6,386 nt of DNA from Chitinophaga pinensis (lineage in GTDB: Bacteria; Bacteroidota; Bacteroidia; Flavobacteriales_D; Crocinitomicaceae): NCBI GenBank assembly GCA_945897765.1, contig CAMDGP010000131.1:1-6386 (forward strand), given 5' to 3'. Shown here piece after piece: positions 1 to 5,843 of the stretch. The translations under genes and the position numbers were made by a program. The notes below the pieces were generated by a model, which saw only the letters and a list, made by a program, of their open reading frames with translations, was not told the origin of the DNA and did not search any database. The first letter of the stretch is position 1. Every line of letters begins with the position of its first letter.

Positions 1-2
1 AT

Positions 3-491
3 AGATATGGTTGTGAAGAGAATGATTTTTCTAGCATAAACAATCGACAATTTAAATATGATAATAGAATAGCTTTAGGTCTCAATTTTTCAATTTTAGA
101 CTTATTTAAAATTGAGAAAACAAGATGGAAATTCAACTGGACGGTTCAATATCAATATACAATAAAGCAATTTGAATCTTCGAGAAATGCACTGAGAAAT
201 AAAGTAATGTGTAAGTACGATATTAAGAATTCAATTTTCACACCTTTAGTTTCTTCTGAAATTTTTTATGGCTGGAATCAACGTGTTTTATTTACTGAAA
301 ATACGGTTGATGTTGTTCAAGTTGGAAACCTAACTCAATGGCGAACTTTTGTAGGAATTGAGTTGAAATTGCCTAAAAATCAAAGGTTTACTTTTCAAGT
401 AGGAAAAAGAATGAATTACTTAAAAAACAATCAAGATTGGATTGTTAAAGTGGGGTATTTTGCTACTTTAAAAAAGAAGAAAAAAGAGTGA
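3..491 (+). CDS. DUF2490 family outer-membrane beta-barrel protein, C-terminal part (5' end outside window)
   Basis: The reading frame is open from base 3 to the TGA at 489-491, giving 162 visible residues. The true start lies left of the window; an internal ATG at 207 falls in the middle of the conserved region and is not the start. The visible part alternates short amphipathic strands and turns, as in an outer-membrane barrel. It carries a DUF2490-like pattern: an arginine-led strand (LRNKVMCKYDI), then SSEIFYGWN, a WRTFVGIEL strand, and a final strand pair ending NQDWIVKVGYFATL. DUF2490 proteins are predicted outer-membrane barrels common in Bacteroidota, without an established biochemical role. 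Oddly, the chain ends in KKKKKE after the last strand, where barrel proteins usually end in an aromatic residue. It converges on the DUF3592-like gene with 11 bases between stop codons. The family call is from pattern recognition and is moderately secure. Confidence 0.72.
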   Translation, partial: RYGCEENDFSSINNRQFKYDNRIALGLNFSILDLFKIEKTRWKFNWTVQYQYTIKQFESSRNALRNKVMCKYDIKNSIFTPLVSSEIFYGWNQRVLFTENTVDVVQVGNLTQWRTFVGIELKLPKNQRFTFQVGKRMNYLKNNQDWIVKVGYFATLKKKKKE

Positions 492-502
492 TCTATTGTT
501 AA

Positions 503-1021
503 TCAGTCTCGGACTTTGTTTTCTTTCTGATTCTCACTTTCAAACTCATCTTTTCGAATAATTTCAAACTCAAAGCGATTCATTTTTTGGAAAAAAGGTT
601 TCTTTTTAAAATTGATGTAAATGATTTCGTCTTTTGCCATTAGGCCTGCGAAAAGTGAAACCAAAACTATTGTTGGAACCAAATTGATAATTAATTCATT
701 CCACCATAATCCAAAGAATGAATAAACTTTAGCTGAGGCCGGATTTGATTTGTGAAAAATAACTTTTACTTTTTCTCCCTCTTCAAAATCAATGTTTGAA
801 GTGGTTTCAAATTGGTAGATTTTATTCGATACAGTGAATTGAATAATAGGCTTAAAATAGTTGTGGCTAGAAATTCTTTGTTTGAAAGAATAATGATTAT
901 TATTTACAAATGTTCCTGTTTTAGTTTCTCCAGAAACGACTAAATGTAGCGTATCACCGAAAATAAAAAATAAAATAATTCCATAAAAGAAACTAAACAA
1001 CTGCAATCGACTAAACAACAT
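503..1021 (-). CDS. DUF3592-like small membrane protein
   Basis: This gene encodes 172 residues from an ATG at 1021. A hydrophobic helix spans about residues 8-22 and a second about 110-128. Between them is a soluble, strand-rich segment (about 30-100) that fits the DUF3592 pattern: a GTFV strand, then KPIIQFTVSNKIYQFET, then the hallmark EGEKVKVIFHKSNPASAKV (about 81-99) before the second helix. After that helix comes a charged tail of about 40 residues ending in a Glu/Lys/Asn-rich stretch. In this family the loop is thought to be a small beta domain exposed on one side of the inner membrane; no function is established. The topology puts the loop outside and both ends in the cytoplasm if the first helix is a signal anchor (inference). 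It is divergent from rlpA and convergent with the DUF2490 gene, so it is probably a single-gene transcript. Confidence 0.7.
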   Translation of the reverse strand: MLFSRLQLFSFFYGIILFFIFGDTLHLVVSGETKTGTFVNNNHYSFKQRISSHNYFKPIIQFTVSNKIYQFETTSNIDFEEGEKVKVIFHKSNPASAKVYSFFGLWWNELIINLVPTIVLVSLFAGLMAKDEIIYINFKKKPFFQKMNRFEFEIIRKDEFESENQKENKVRD

Positions 1022-1147
1022 CCACTAAAATTTTCACCTAAAATTACCATTTTTTAGCTTCTAAATTGTTCTAAAAAGGAGTTAAAAAGCATTCGAAATT
1101 TTTTCTTCGGGAATAAACACGTAAATTGTACTCCAAATAGAACAAAA
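1022..1147. promoter_or_regulatory. Divergent intergenic region, presumed promoters for the DUF3592-like gene and rlpA
   Basis: These 126 AT-rich bases separate two divergently transcribed genes, so both promoters should lie here; that is an inference from layout. I find no perfect Bacteroidota promoter (TTTG, about 20 bases, TAnnTTTG) on either strand. The closest element on the plus strand is TAAATTGT at 1122-1129, which would leave a leader of roughly 15 bases before the rlpA ATG. The same octamer occurs at 1062-1069. A purine-rich AAAAAGGAG at 1074-1082 is too far from the rlpA start (about 65 bases) to be its ribosome binding site. No clear hairpin or riboswitch was seen. Confidence 0.35.
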
Positions 1148-1492
1148 ATGAAACAATTTATAGCCCTTTTAGCGACTGTTTTGTTAATCTCAGCAGCTAC
1201 TGATTTACAAAAAGGAACAGCGAGTTATTACGGAAAAAGTATGGATGGAAGAAGAACTTCATCTGGCAAAATTTTGCAGAATGACAGCCTTTATGCAGCA
1301 CATAAAACTTTACCTTTCGGATCGATTGTTCGTGTTGTCAATCTGAAAAATGACTCAATAGTTTTAGTGAAGATTATCGATAGAATGCCTCAGAAATCTT
1401 CTCGCATTATTGATTTAACTCAAGCCGCAGCAAAGCAATTAAATTTCATAAATGCTGGCTTGACTACCGTTACTTTAGAGGTGATTGAATAA
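1148..1492 (+). CDS. rlpA: RlpA-like double-psi beta-barrel protein, secreted, single domain
   Basis: The protein is 114 residues from an ATG at 1148. Residues 1-17 form a short Sec signal peptide (KQ, then a hydrophobic run ending LLISAA) with no lipobox cysteine, so it is probably periplasmic and soluble rather than a lipoprotein. The rest is one RlpA/DPBB domain: KGTASYYG (22-29), DGRRTSSG (33-40), YAAHKTLPFGSIVRVVNL (49-66), IIDRMP (76-81), RIIDLTQAAAKQL (86-98) and a final strand VTLEVIE. RlpA in Pseudomonas aeruginosa is a septal lytic transglycosylase acting on peptidoglycan strands lacking stem peptides; many homologues have no shown activity. There is no SPOR domain, so septal targeting by denuded glycans is not expected. 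His52 and Asp78 match conserved cleft positions, but the usual acidic residues after SSG are Lys41 and Gln44. The fold assignment is secure; lytic activity is doubtful. Confidence 0.9.
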   Translation: MKQFIALLATVLLISAATDLQKGTASYYGKSMDGRRTSSGKILQNDSLYAAHKTLPFGSIVRVVNLKNDSIVLVKIIDRMPQKSSRIIDLTQAAAKQLNFINAGLTTVTLEVIE

Positions 1493-1510
1493 TAAGTTTA
1501 CTTTCATTAA

Positions 1511-2431
1511 CTACGCTCTAAAGCGCTCTTCGAAATATTTTTTTTGCTTGCGTTTCAAAGTTGTTAAATCTTGTGGGATTTCTCGCTTCCAACGCTTATG
1601 TGACCACAACCATTGCGATGGGTTTCGGATAATTTCGGCTTCCAACATACGGGTGTGTTGTTCTGTTATCTGTCCCCATTCGAGGGATTTAGCATCTTTG
1701 GTAATCAGTTTTAATTCCAATTCGTAAAAGCCACGCTTCACTTTGTGAACAACAAAAAAGATGACTGCAAAATTGTAGTCGTTTGCCATGTGTTCTGTTC
1801 CAAAAAGCACTGCCGTTTCCTGATTCAAAAAATTCATCCAATAACTCTTGGAAGTGTTCGCAGGAGATTGGTCGCCTAAGGTCAATACAGCAAAAGGTTT
1901 TTTCTTGTAGGTTCTAAATTTAATTTGGTAATTGTTAGAATTAATTACCTGCATTCCAAAGCGTTCGCGGCGTTGGTTTACTTTTTTATCCCAAAATTTA
2001 TTGGTCATCGGCATTCCAATCCCAAAAGCTTGGTGTTCAAACAAGAAATTTTGTGCACTAATCAGCCATTCCCAGTTGTTGAAGTGTCCCGAAACGAGTA
2101 TTGAATTGTGTTTATCGTCATACAATTCTTTCATTAACTCTGGATTTCGAACAAGCATGCGCTTTTTTAGTTGCTTTTTGGAAATAGTCAGGTTTTTAAT
2201 TCCCTCCACCAAAATATCCGAAAAATGTCGGTAGAAATCTTTTACTAATTGTTGGTGTTCATCCTCACTTTTAGCGGGAAAAGAACGTTGAATATTCCCT
2301 AAAATCACTGATTTCCGGTAAGGGAAAATCCGTGTAAAAAAGAAAAATAATAGATCGCTAAATTTGTAAAGTAATCCTAAAGGTAAAAAGGAAATAGGAA
2401 AGACGATTATGTAATAAAGTACTGCGCTCAT
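1511..2431 (-). CDS. LpxL/HtrB-family lysophospholipid (lipid A-type) acyltransferase
   Basis: This encodes 306 residues, the normal size for the family. A hydrophobic N-terminal segment (about 5-33) should anchor it to the inner membrane. The catalytic HX4E box is HFNNWE at 116-121, in the context SGHFNNWEW; a second conserved block is TLGDQSPANT (184-193) and a third is PSQWLWSHKRWKR (271-283), typical of LpxL/LpxM proteins. Family members transfer an acyl chain onto a lipid A precursor at the cytoplasmic face of the inner membrane. Relatives in Bacteroidota can act on other lipids, so the exact acceptor and the symbol lpxL are not assigned. A basic tail (TLKRKQKKYFEERFRA) follows the last motif. 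Its ATG directly abuts the rarA stop codon, implying co-transcription and probably translational coupling. It is the last gene of the minus-strand run and is convergent with rlpA. Confidence 0.92.
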   Translation of the reverse strand: MSAVLYYIIVFPISFLPLGLLYKFSDLLFFFFTRIFPYRKSVILGNIQRSFPAKSEDEHQQLVKDFYRHFSDILVEGIKNLTISKKQLKKRMLVRNPELMKELYDDKHNSILVSGHFNNWEWLISAQNFLFEHQAFGIGMPMTNKFWDKKVNQRRERFGMQVINSNNYQIKFRTYKKKPFAVLTLGDQSPANTSKSYWMNFLNQETAVLFGTEHMANDYNFAVIFFVVHKVKRGFYELELKLITKDAKSLEWGQITEQHTRMLEAEIIRNPSQWLWSHKRWKREIPQDLTTLKRKQKKYFEERFRA

Positions 2432-3712
2432 TTATAAATATTTACCATCCCACAATCGTTTAATTGTACTTGCAATTTCTTGCTCTTTACTACTACTTCC
2501 AGCTTGAAAAAACGCTTTTCCTTCAATTTCTACTGGTAAAAATTCTTGTGCTGCAAAATTCCCAGGATACGAGTGACTGTATAAATATCCTTCTCCGTAA
2601 CCTAATTGTTTCATTAGGGCTGTTGGGGCATTGCGCAAGGGGAGAGGTATACCTAGATTTCCAGTTTCCCGAACAATTGCTTGTGCTTCATTAATTGCGT
2701 TGTAGGCTGCATTTCCTTTAGGTGACGATGCAAGGTAAATCGTGCATTGCGCCAAAATAATTCTGGATTCTGGCCAACCAACAGTATTCACTGCTTGAAA
2801 ACAAGAATTTGCCATCAATAAAGCATTCGGATTAGCTAAACCAATGTCTTCCGAAGCAGAAATAATCAATCTTCGAGCAATAAATTTGGGATCTTCACCG
2901 CCTTCAACCATGCGTGCAAGCCAATAAACAGCTGCGTTTGGGTCACTTCCACGAATGGATTTGATAAACGCCGAGATAATATCGTAATGCTGTTCACCAT
3001 CTTTATCATAACGCGAAAGACTTTGCTGGGCGTTTTTAAGTACAATCTCGTCCGTTATCGTGATTTCATTTTGGTTTTGAAAAGTTCCAATAATGATTTC
3101 AAAAACGTTTAAAAGTTTGCGCGCATCACCGCTTGAAATAGTTAGTAAAGCATTTGTTTCAAGTAAGTTGATTTTCTTTGAAGCTAGTTTTTTATCTTCT
3201 TTTAATGCACGATTTAGTAGTTGCAATAGATCCTCTTTATTATGTTCTTCTAAAACGTAAACTTGACAACGAGAAAGTAATGCCGAAATTACTTCAAATG
3301 ATGGATTTTCAGTTGTTGCGCCGATTAGCGTAATTGTCCCTTTTTCCACTGCGCCGAGCAAAGAATCTTGTTGAGCTTTTGAAAATCGGTGAATTTCATC
3401 AATAAAGAGTATCGTTCCTTTGGTTTGAAACATGCCGTTACTTTCGACTCTTGAAATGACTTCTCTAACGTCTTTTACTCCCGATGAAATGGCAGAAAGC
3501 GTGTGGATTGGTCGATTTAAATGACTCGCAATCAATTGAGCGAGAGTAGTTTTCCCAACACCGGGTGGTCCCCAAAAAATCATGGAAGGAATAATTCCAG
3601 CATCTAGGGCACGACGCAATGAAGCATCTTTTGCCAATAAATGTTGCTGACCGATGTAATCATCCAAGATTTTTGGACGCATACGTTCCGCTAAAGGTGC
3701 CGAATTATTCAT
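2432..3712 (-). CDS. rarA: Replication-associated recombination protein A (RarA/MgsA), AAA+ ATPase
   Basis: This encodes 426 residues, full length for RarA, from an ATG at 3712. The N-terminus has PLAERMRPKILDDYIGQ (6-22), the RuvB/clamp-loader-like lead-in. Walker A is GPPGVGKT (48-55), Walker B is ILFIDE (101-106), sensor 1 is GATTEN (131-136), the arginine-finger region is LLSRCQV (145-151) and sensor 2 is GDARKLLN (195-202). The C-terminal tetramerisation and helical part carries family blocks KSIRGSDPNAAVYWLARM (251-268), ARRLIISASEDIGLANP (279-295) and YSHSYPGNFAAQEFLP (378-393). RarA is a homotetrameric ATPase related to clamp loaders (eukaryotic Mgs1/WRNIP1) that acts at stalled replication forks in the cytoplasm, opening duplex ends and interacting with SSB. 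All nucleotide-binding motifs are intact. It lies 11 bases downstream of the GDPD gene and abuts the acyltransferase gene. Confidence 0.97.
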   Translation of the reverse strand: MNNSAPLAERMRPKILDDYIGQQHLLAKDASLRRALDAGIIPSMIFWGPPGVGKTTLAQLIASHLNRPIHTLSAISSGVKDVREVISRVESNGMFQTKGTILFIDEIHRFSKAQQDSLLGAVEKGTITLIGATTENPSFEVISALLSRCQVYVLEEHNKEDLLQLLNRALKEDKKLASKKINLLETNALLTISSGDARKLLNVFEIIIGTFQNQNEITITDEIVLKNAQQSLSRYDKDGEQHYDIISAFIKSIRGSDPNAAVYWLARMVEGGEDPKFIARRLIISASEDIGLANPNALLMANSCFQAVNTVGWPESRIILAQCTIYLASSPKGNAAYNAINEAQAIVRETGNLGIPLPLRNAPTALMKQLGYGEGYLYSHSYPGNFAAQEFLPVEIEGKAFFQAGSSSKEQEIASTIKRLWDGKYL

Positions 3713-3723
3713 CGTTAAAAGTA

Positions 3724-4578
3724 CTATTTTTTACTCTCTTCCATCAATTTTGGATAGTCAGTAATTAAACCATCAACGCCTCTTTTAATCAGTTTTTTGC
3801 CTGTTTTAGCTTCGTTAACTGTCCAAGTGAAGACTTTAACATCTTGTGCATGAGCATAATTGATTGCTACTTTTGAAGCTGTTGCATAAAACATTCCTAA
3901 AGCAAAAGGTTTAAAACTGATTTCTTTTAATAGTTGTTTCGTTGATTTTGGTTTGTAAGTTAAGTAAACCATTTTATTCGGAACATTTCTTCGGTGTAAT
4001 TCTTCCAAAATTTCAGGGTCAAAGCACATAAAAATAAGGTTTTCCTGCATTTTGAAGTCTTTTGTTTCAGCCAAAATTAAATTTATAAATTCTATTGGGT
4101 GAGGCTGTGAAATTCCGTATTCTTCTTTCTCGGATTTAATTTCAAAAAGCAACACTTTGTCTTTCAAATCCACTTCTTTAAAAAAGTCACTTAGCAAAGG
4201 TTTGTAGGCTGCAAGTTTTTTCTGTTCAGGAAATTTAGGGTTTCCAATGCTTCCACAATCGAATTTGATAATTTCAGATTGGGTCATTTTGAACATGTTA
4301 AACGCTTTTTCGTTTTCTATAGGTTTTCCATTTGGCGTTAGGCAAAATTCTTTTTTGAAATAAGGTTCATGCGAAACAACTAATTGTTTATCAACGTTAA
4401 CTACTACATCTAATTCAATTCCATCTGCGCCCATTTTAAGTGCTTCTTGAAAAGCAATAATCGTGTTTTCAGGAAAATCACCTCTACAACCTCGGTGACC
4501 GTAAATAGGTGTTTTAGTTGTTTGGGAAGTCATAACAGCAAGTTGAAAAAGTGCTAAAAGTGTCAATGAAATCTTCAT
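3724..4578 (-). CDS. Glycerophosphodiester phosphodiesterase, exported
   Basis: This encodes 284 residues from an ATG at 4578. An N-terminal hydrophobic stretch (about 3-18) looks like a Sec signal peptide with no lipobox, so the enzyme should be periplasmic. The GDPD TIM barrel begins at IYGHRGCRGDFPENT (25-39), with catalytic His28/Arg29 and the conserved PENT. GADGIELDV (50-58) gives metal ligands Glu55 and Asp57, His70 in VVSHEP is the second catalytic histidine, and LFEIKSE (144-150) supplies the further conserved glutamate, Glu146. The end shows the family's VFTWTVNE (249-256) and VDGLITDYP (268-276). The enzyme hydrolyses glycerophosphodiesters, the head groups of deacylated phospholipids, to glycerol-3-phosphate and an alcohol, supporting phosphate and carbon scavenging or lipid recycling. 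It starts 6 bases after the cupin stop and ends 11 bases before rarA, inside the same likely operon. All expected catalytic residues are present. Confidence 0.95.
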   Translation of the reverse strand: MKISLTLLALFQLAVMTSQTTKTPIYGHRGCRGDFPENTIIAFQEALKMGADGIELDVVVNVDKQLVVSHEPYFKKEFCLTPNGKPIENEKAFNMFKMTQSEIIKFDCGSIGNPKFPEQKKLAAYKPLLSDFFKEVDLKDKVLLFEIKSEKEEYGISQPHPIEFINLILAETKDFKMQENLIFMCFDPEILEELHRRNVPNKMVYLTYKPKSTKQLLKEISFKPFALGMFYATASKVAINYAHAQDVKVFTWTVNEAKTGKKLIKRGVDGLITDYPKLMEESKK

Positions 4579-4584
4579 TTTTAC

Positions 4585-5067
4585 TTAGGTTAATTGATGG
4601 ATAATTTCGGAATGATTTGGGAATTCTTTCAAAAGGTAATCGCGTTCAAATAGTTCAAAATCAGCGAAATCAAATCCTGGAGCAACAACACACGAAACTA
4701 AACTGTAGCTATTTTTAACTGAGACTGAACTTCCAAAAATAGTGTTTTTAGGAACAACAAAATGGGGTGTTTCGCCTTTCGATAAATCTAAGCCAACTAA
4801 AGTTTTTTGGTGACCATTTTCACTTAAAGTATGAACAATCAATGCGCTTCCAGCATGAAAAAACCAATGTTCGTCACTTTTAATTCGGTGAAAACGCGAA
4901 ACATTTTCAGATGTTAACAAAAAATAAATGGAAGTGACTAAATGTCGATCCAAAGCCTCTAATTTATCAGATGAACGATACGTTTCTTTGTAAAATCCAC
5001 CCTCAGGATGCGGCAGTAATCCTAGTTCAGTGACTAGTTGTTCAATTTCGTTATTCAATTGGTCCAT
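4585..5067 (-). CDS. Cupin family protein (DUF985, cupin_5)
   Basis: Taken from the first ATG at 5067 this is 160 residues. The frame stays open upstream to a TTG at 5092-5094, but that would add nine non-conserved residues read out of frame over the preceding gene, so ATG is preferred. Signature blocks are LGLLPHPEGGFYKETYRS (15-32), SIYFLL (46-51), RFHRIKSDEHWFFHAG (58-73, the first cupin motif), HFVVPKNTIFGS (102-113) and APGFDFADFEL (129-139). This is the DUF985 family (related to yeast YML079w), a single-domain double-stranded beta-helix with a likely small-molecule pocket and no settled reaction; sugar-nucleotide or similar ligands have been proposed. No signal peptide, so cytoplasmic. 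Its start overlaps the end of the barrel gene by 17 bases, which points to translational coupling. Family call is secure; function unknown. Confidence 0.9.
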   Translation of the reverse strand: MDQLNNEIEQLVTELGLLPHPEGGFYKETYRSSDKLEALDRHLVTSIYFLLTSENVSRFHRIKSDEHWFFHAGSALIVHTLSENGHQKTLVGLDLSKGETPHFVVPKNTIFGSSVSVKNSYSLVSCVVAPGFDFADFELFERDYLLKEFPNHSEIIHQLT

Positions 5068-5821
5068 GTGGTTTGTATCTTCCTCCTCCACCAAAATTAG
5101 GTAGAAAATATTTAAAATCTAAAGATAAATAAGTTCCTTCAACTTCACCGAAAGCTGTCAATCGGTAATTGGCATTTCTATATTCGGAAATCAATCCAAA
5201 TAAAGGACTTAAGGGTAATCTGGCGGAACCCCCAATGTAGTAAATTCCAGCTTTTTTAGTTCGGTATTCAAAGCCTAGATTGGCATTCAAATCAATTCCT
5301 ATTTTCTTATTAATGTCCACCAACCCAATATTAAAAAATTGATGAACCCCACCAACGTTTGTAATAGAACCAATACTAGAAGGTTTGTAGCCCAAAGCCA
5401 ATCCAAAAGAAGCGTTCATGTAAAATTCATCGTTGAACTTAATGTAAATCAATGCATTAATTGGAATGTCATATTGAATAAAGCCAAAATCATTTTTCCC
5501 TACTAAGCTTGAATCTTCGTGAACCATGTCAAGTGAAAAATAACGTTGAGTGAAATTAATTCCTGTTTCAAAAGCGATTAATTCAGTAACTCCTGCTCGA
5601 ACAGTAGCTCCAAAAGAATAGCCCATTTTCTGAGTAATAGTGGTTGAGAAACTTTCATTGGAAATAGTCAAAGCTTTCTCACCTATGAATTGCGTTGGAA
5701 AAATCGTTCTTACCTGAAAACCAAAATAATTAGGGTATTTCCCTTGATTTCCAATTTGGCTAAAACCAAAATTAAAGCAAAACAAAAAAATAATAAAACT
5801 TTGAAAGATTTTAAAAATCAT
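5051..5821 (-). CDS. Secreted outer-membrane beta-barrel protein of unknown function
   Basis: This encodes 256 residues from an ATG at 5821. A clear signal peptide (residues 1-21, MIFKIFQ then an I/L/F-rich core ending FNFGFS) is probably cut before Gln22, a common Bacteroidota cleavage context. The mature part has many short alternating strands separated by Asn/Gly turns: MGYSFGATVRAGVTELIAFETGINF, IPINALIYIKF, EFYMNASFGLALGYKP, and a last strand TYLSLDFKYFLP (230-241). This resembles the small (8- to 10-stranded) outer-membrane barrel proteins of Bacteroidota (OmpW/PorT-like size class). No substrate or partner can be inferred. After the last strand the chain continues with a glycine-rich tail (GGGGRYKPHGPIE) instead of ending at the aromatic residue. 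Its 3' end overlaps the cupin start, and it begins 22 bases after the nitroreductase stop. Confidence 0.8.
   Translation of the reverse strand: MIFKIFQSFIIFLFCFNFGFSQIGNQGKYPNYFGFQVRTIFPTQFIGEKALTISNESFSTTITQKMGYSFGATVRAGVTELIAFETGINFTQRYFSLDMVHEDSSLVGKNDFGFIQYDIPINALIYIKFNDEFYMNASFGLALGYKPSSIGSITNVGGVHQFFNIGLVDINKKIGIDLNANLGFEYRTKKAGIYYIGGSARLPLSPLFGLISEYRNANYRLTAFGEVEGTYLSLDFKYFLPNFGGGGRYKPHGPIE
5081..5089 (-). promoter_or_regulatory. Purine-rich Shine-Dalgarno-like sequence before the cupin start
   Basis: On the minus strand this reads GGAGGAGGA and lies 13 bases upstream of the cupin ATG at 5067. It sits inside the barrel gene, where it encodes the GGGG part of the tail. It supports the ATG over the upstream TTG at 5094, because the TTG lies 5' of this element. 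Bacteroidota ribosomes rely little on Shine-Dalgarno pairing and the spacing is long, so the match may simply reflect glycine codons. Confidence 0.25.
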
Positions 5822-5843
5822 TACTATTTAATATTGAAAACGT

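Noticed and set aside
489..505. Possible terminator between the DUF2490 and DUF3592-like genes (TGAT/ATCA inverted repeat with T-rich DNA on the minus-strand side)
   Set aside because: The stem is only four mostly A/T pairs with a nine-base loop, too weak to call. Convergent genes do need termination here, but this sequence does not show it clearly.
1025..1045. Direct repeat of CTAAAATT with 13-base period upstream of the DUF3592-like gene
   Set aside because: Short and low-complexity in AT-rich DNA; no inverted symmetry and no conserved flanks to suggest an operator.
1513..1550. Possible terminator for rlpA: CGCT-CTAA-AGCG followed by a T-run near 1538
   Set aside because: The four-pair stem is separated from the T-run by about a dozen bases and lies inside the acyltransferase C-terminal codons; this is not the shape of an intrinsic terminator.
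1485..1727. Plus-strand open frame of 80 codons overlapping the end of rlpA
   Set aside because: It runs antisense through the C-terminal conserved block of the acyltransferase, has a cysteine-rich composition unlike a real protein here, and shows no recognisable domain.
1932..2234. Plus-strand open frame of 100 codons
   Set aside because: It lies entirely antisense to the catalytic region of the acyltransferase, which has strong family motifs; it is a shadow frame.
2464..2694. Plus-strand open frame of 76 codons
   Set aside because: It is antisense to the conserved C-terminal region of rarA and has no domain; its leucine and phenylalanine richness reflects the complementary strand.
5068..5094. 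Longer cupin protein starting from TTG at 5094
   Set aside because: The nine added residues are read out of frame over the barrel tail codons, are not family sequence, and the ATG at 5067 gives the usual distance to the HPEGG motif.
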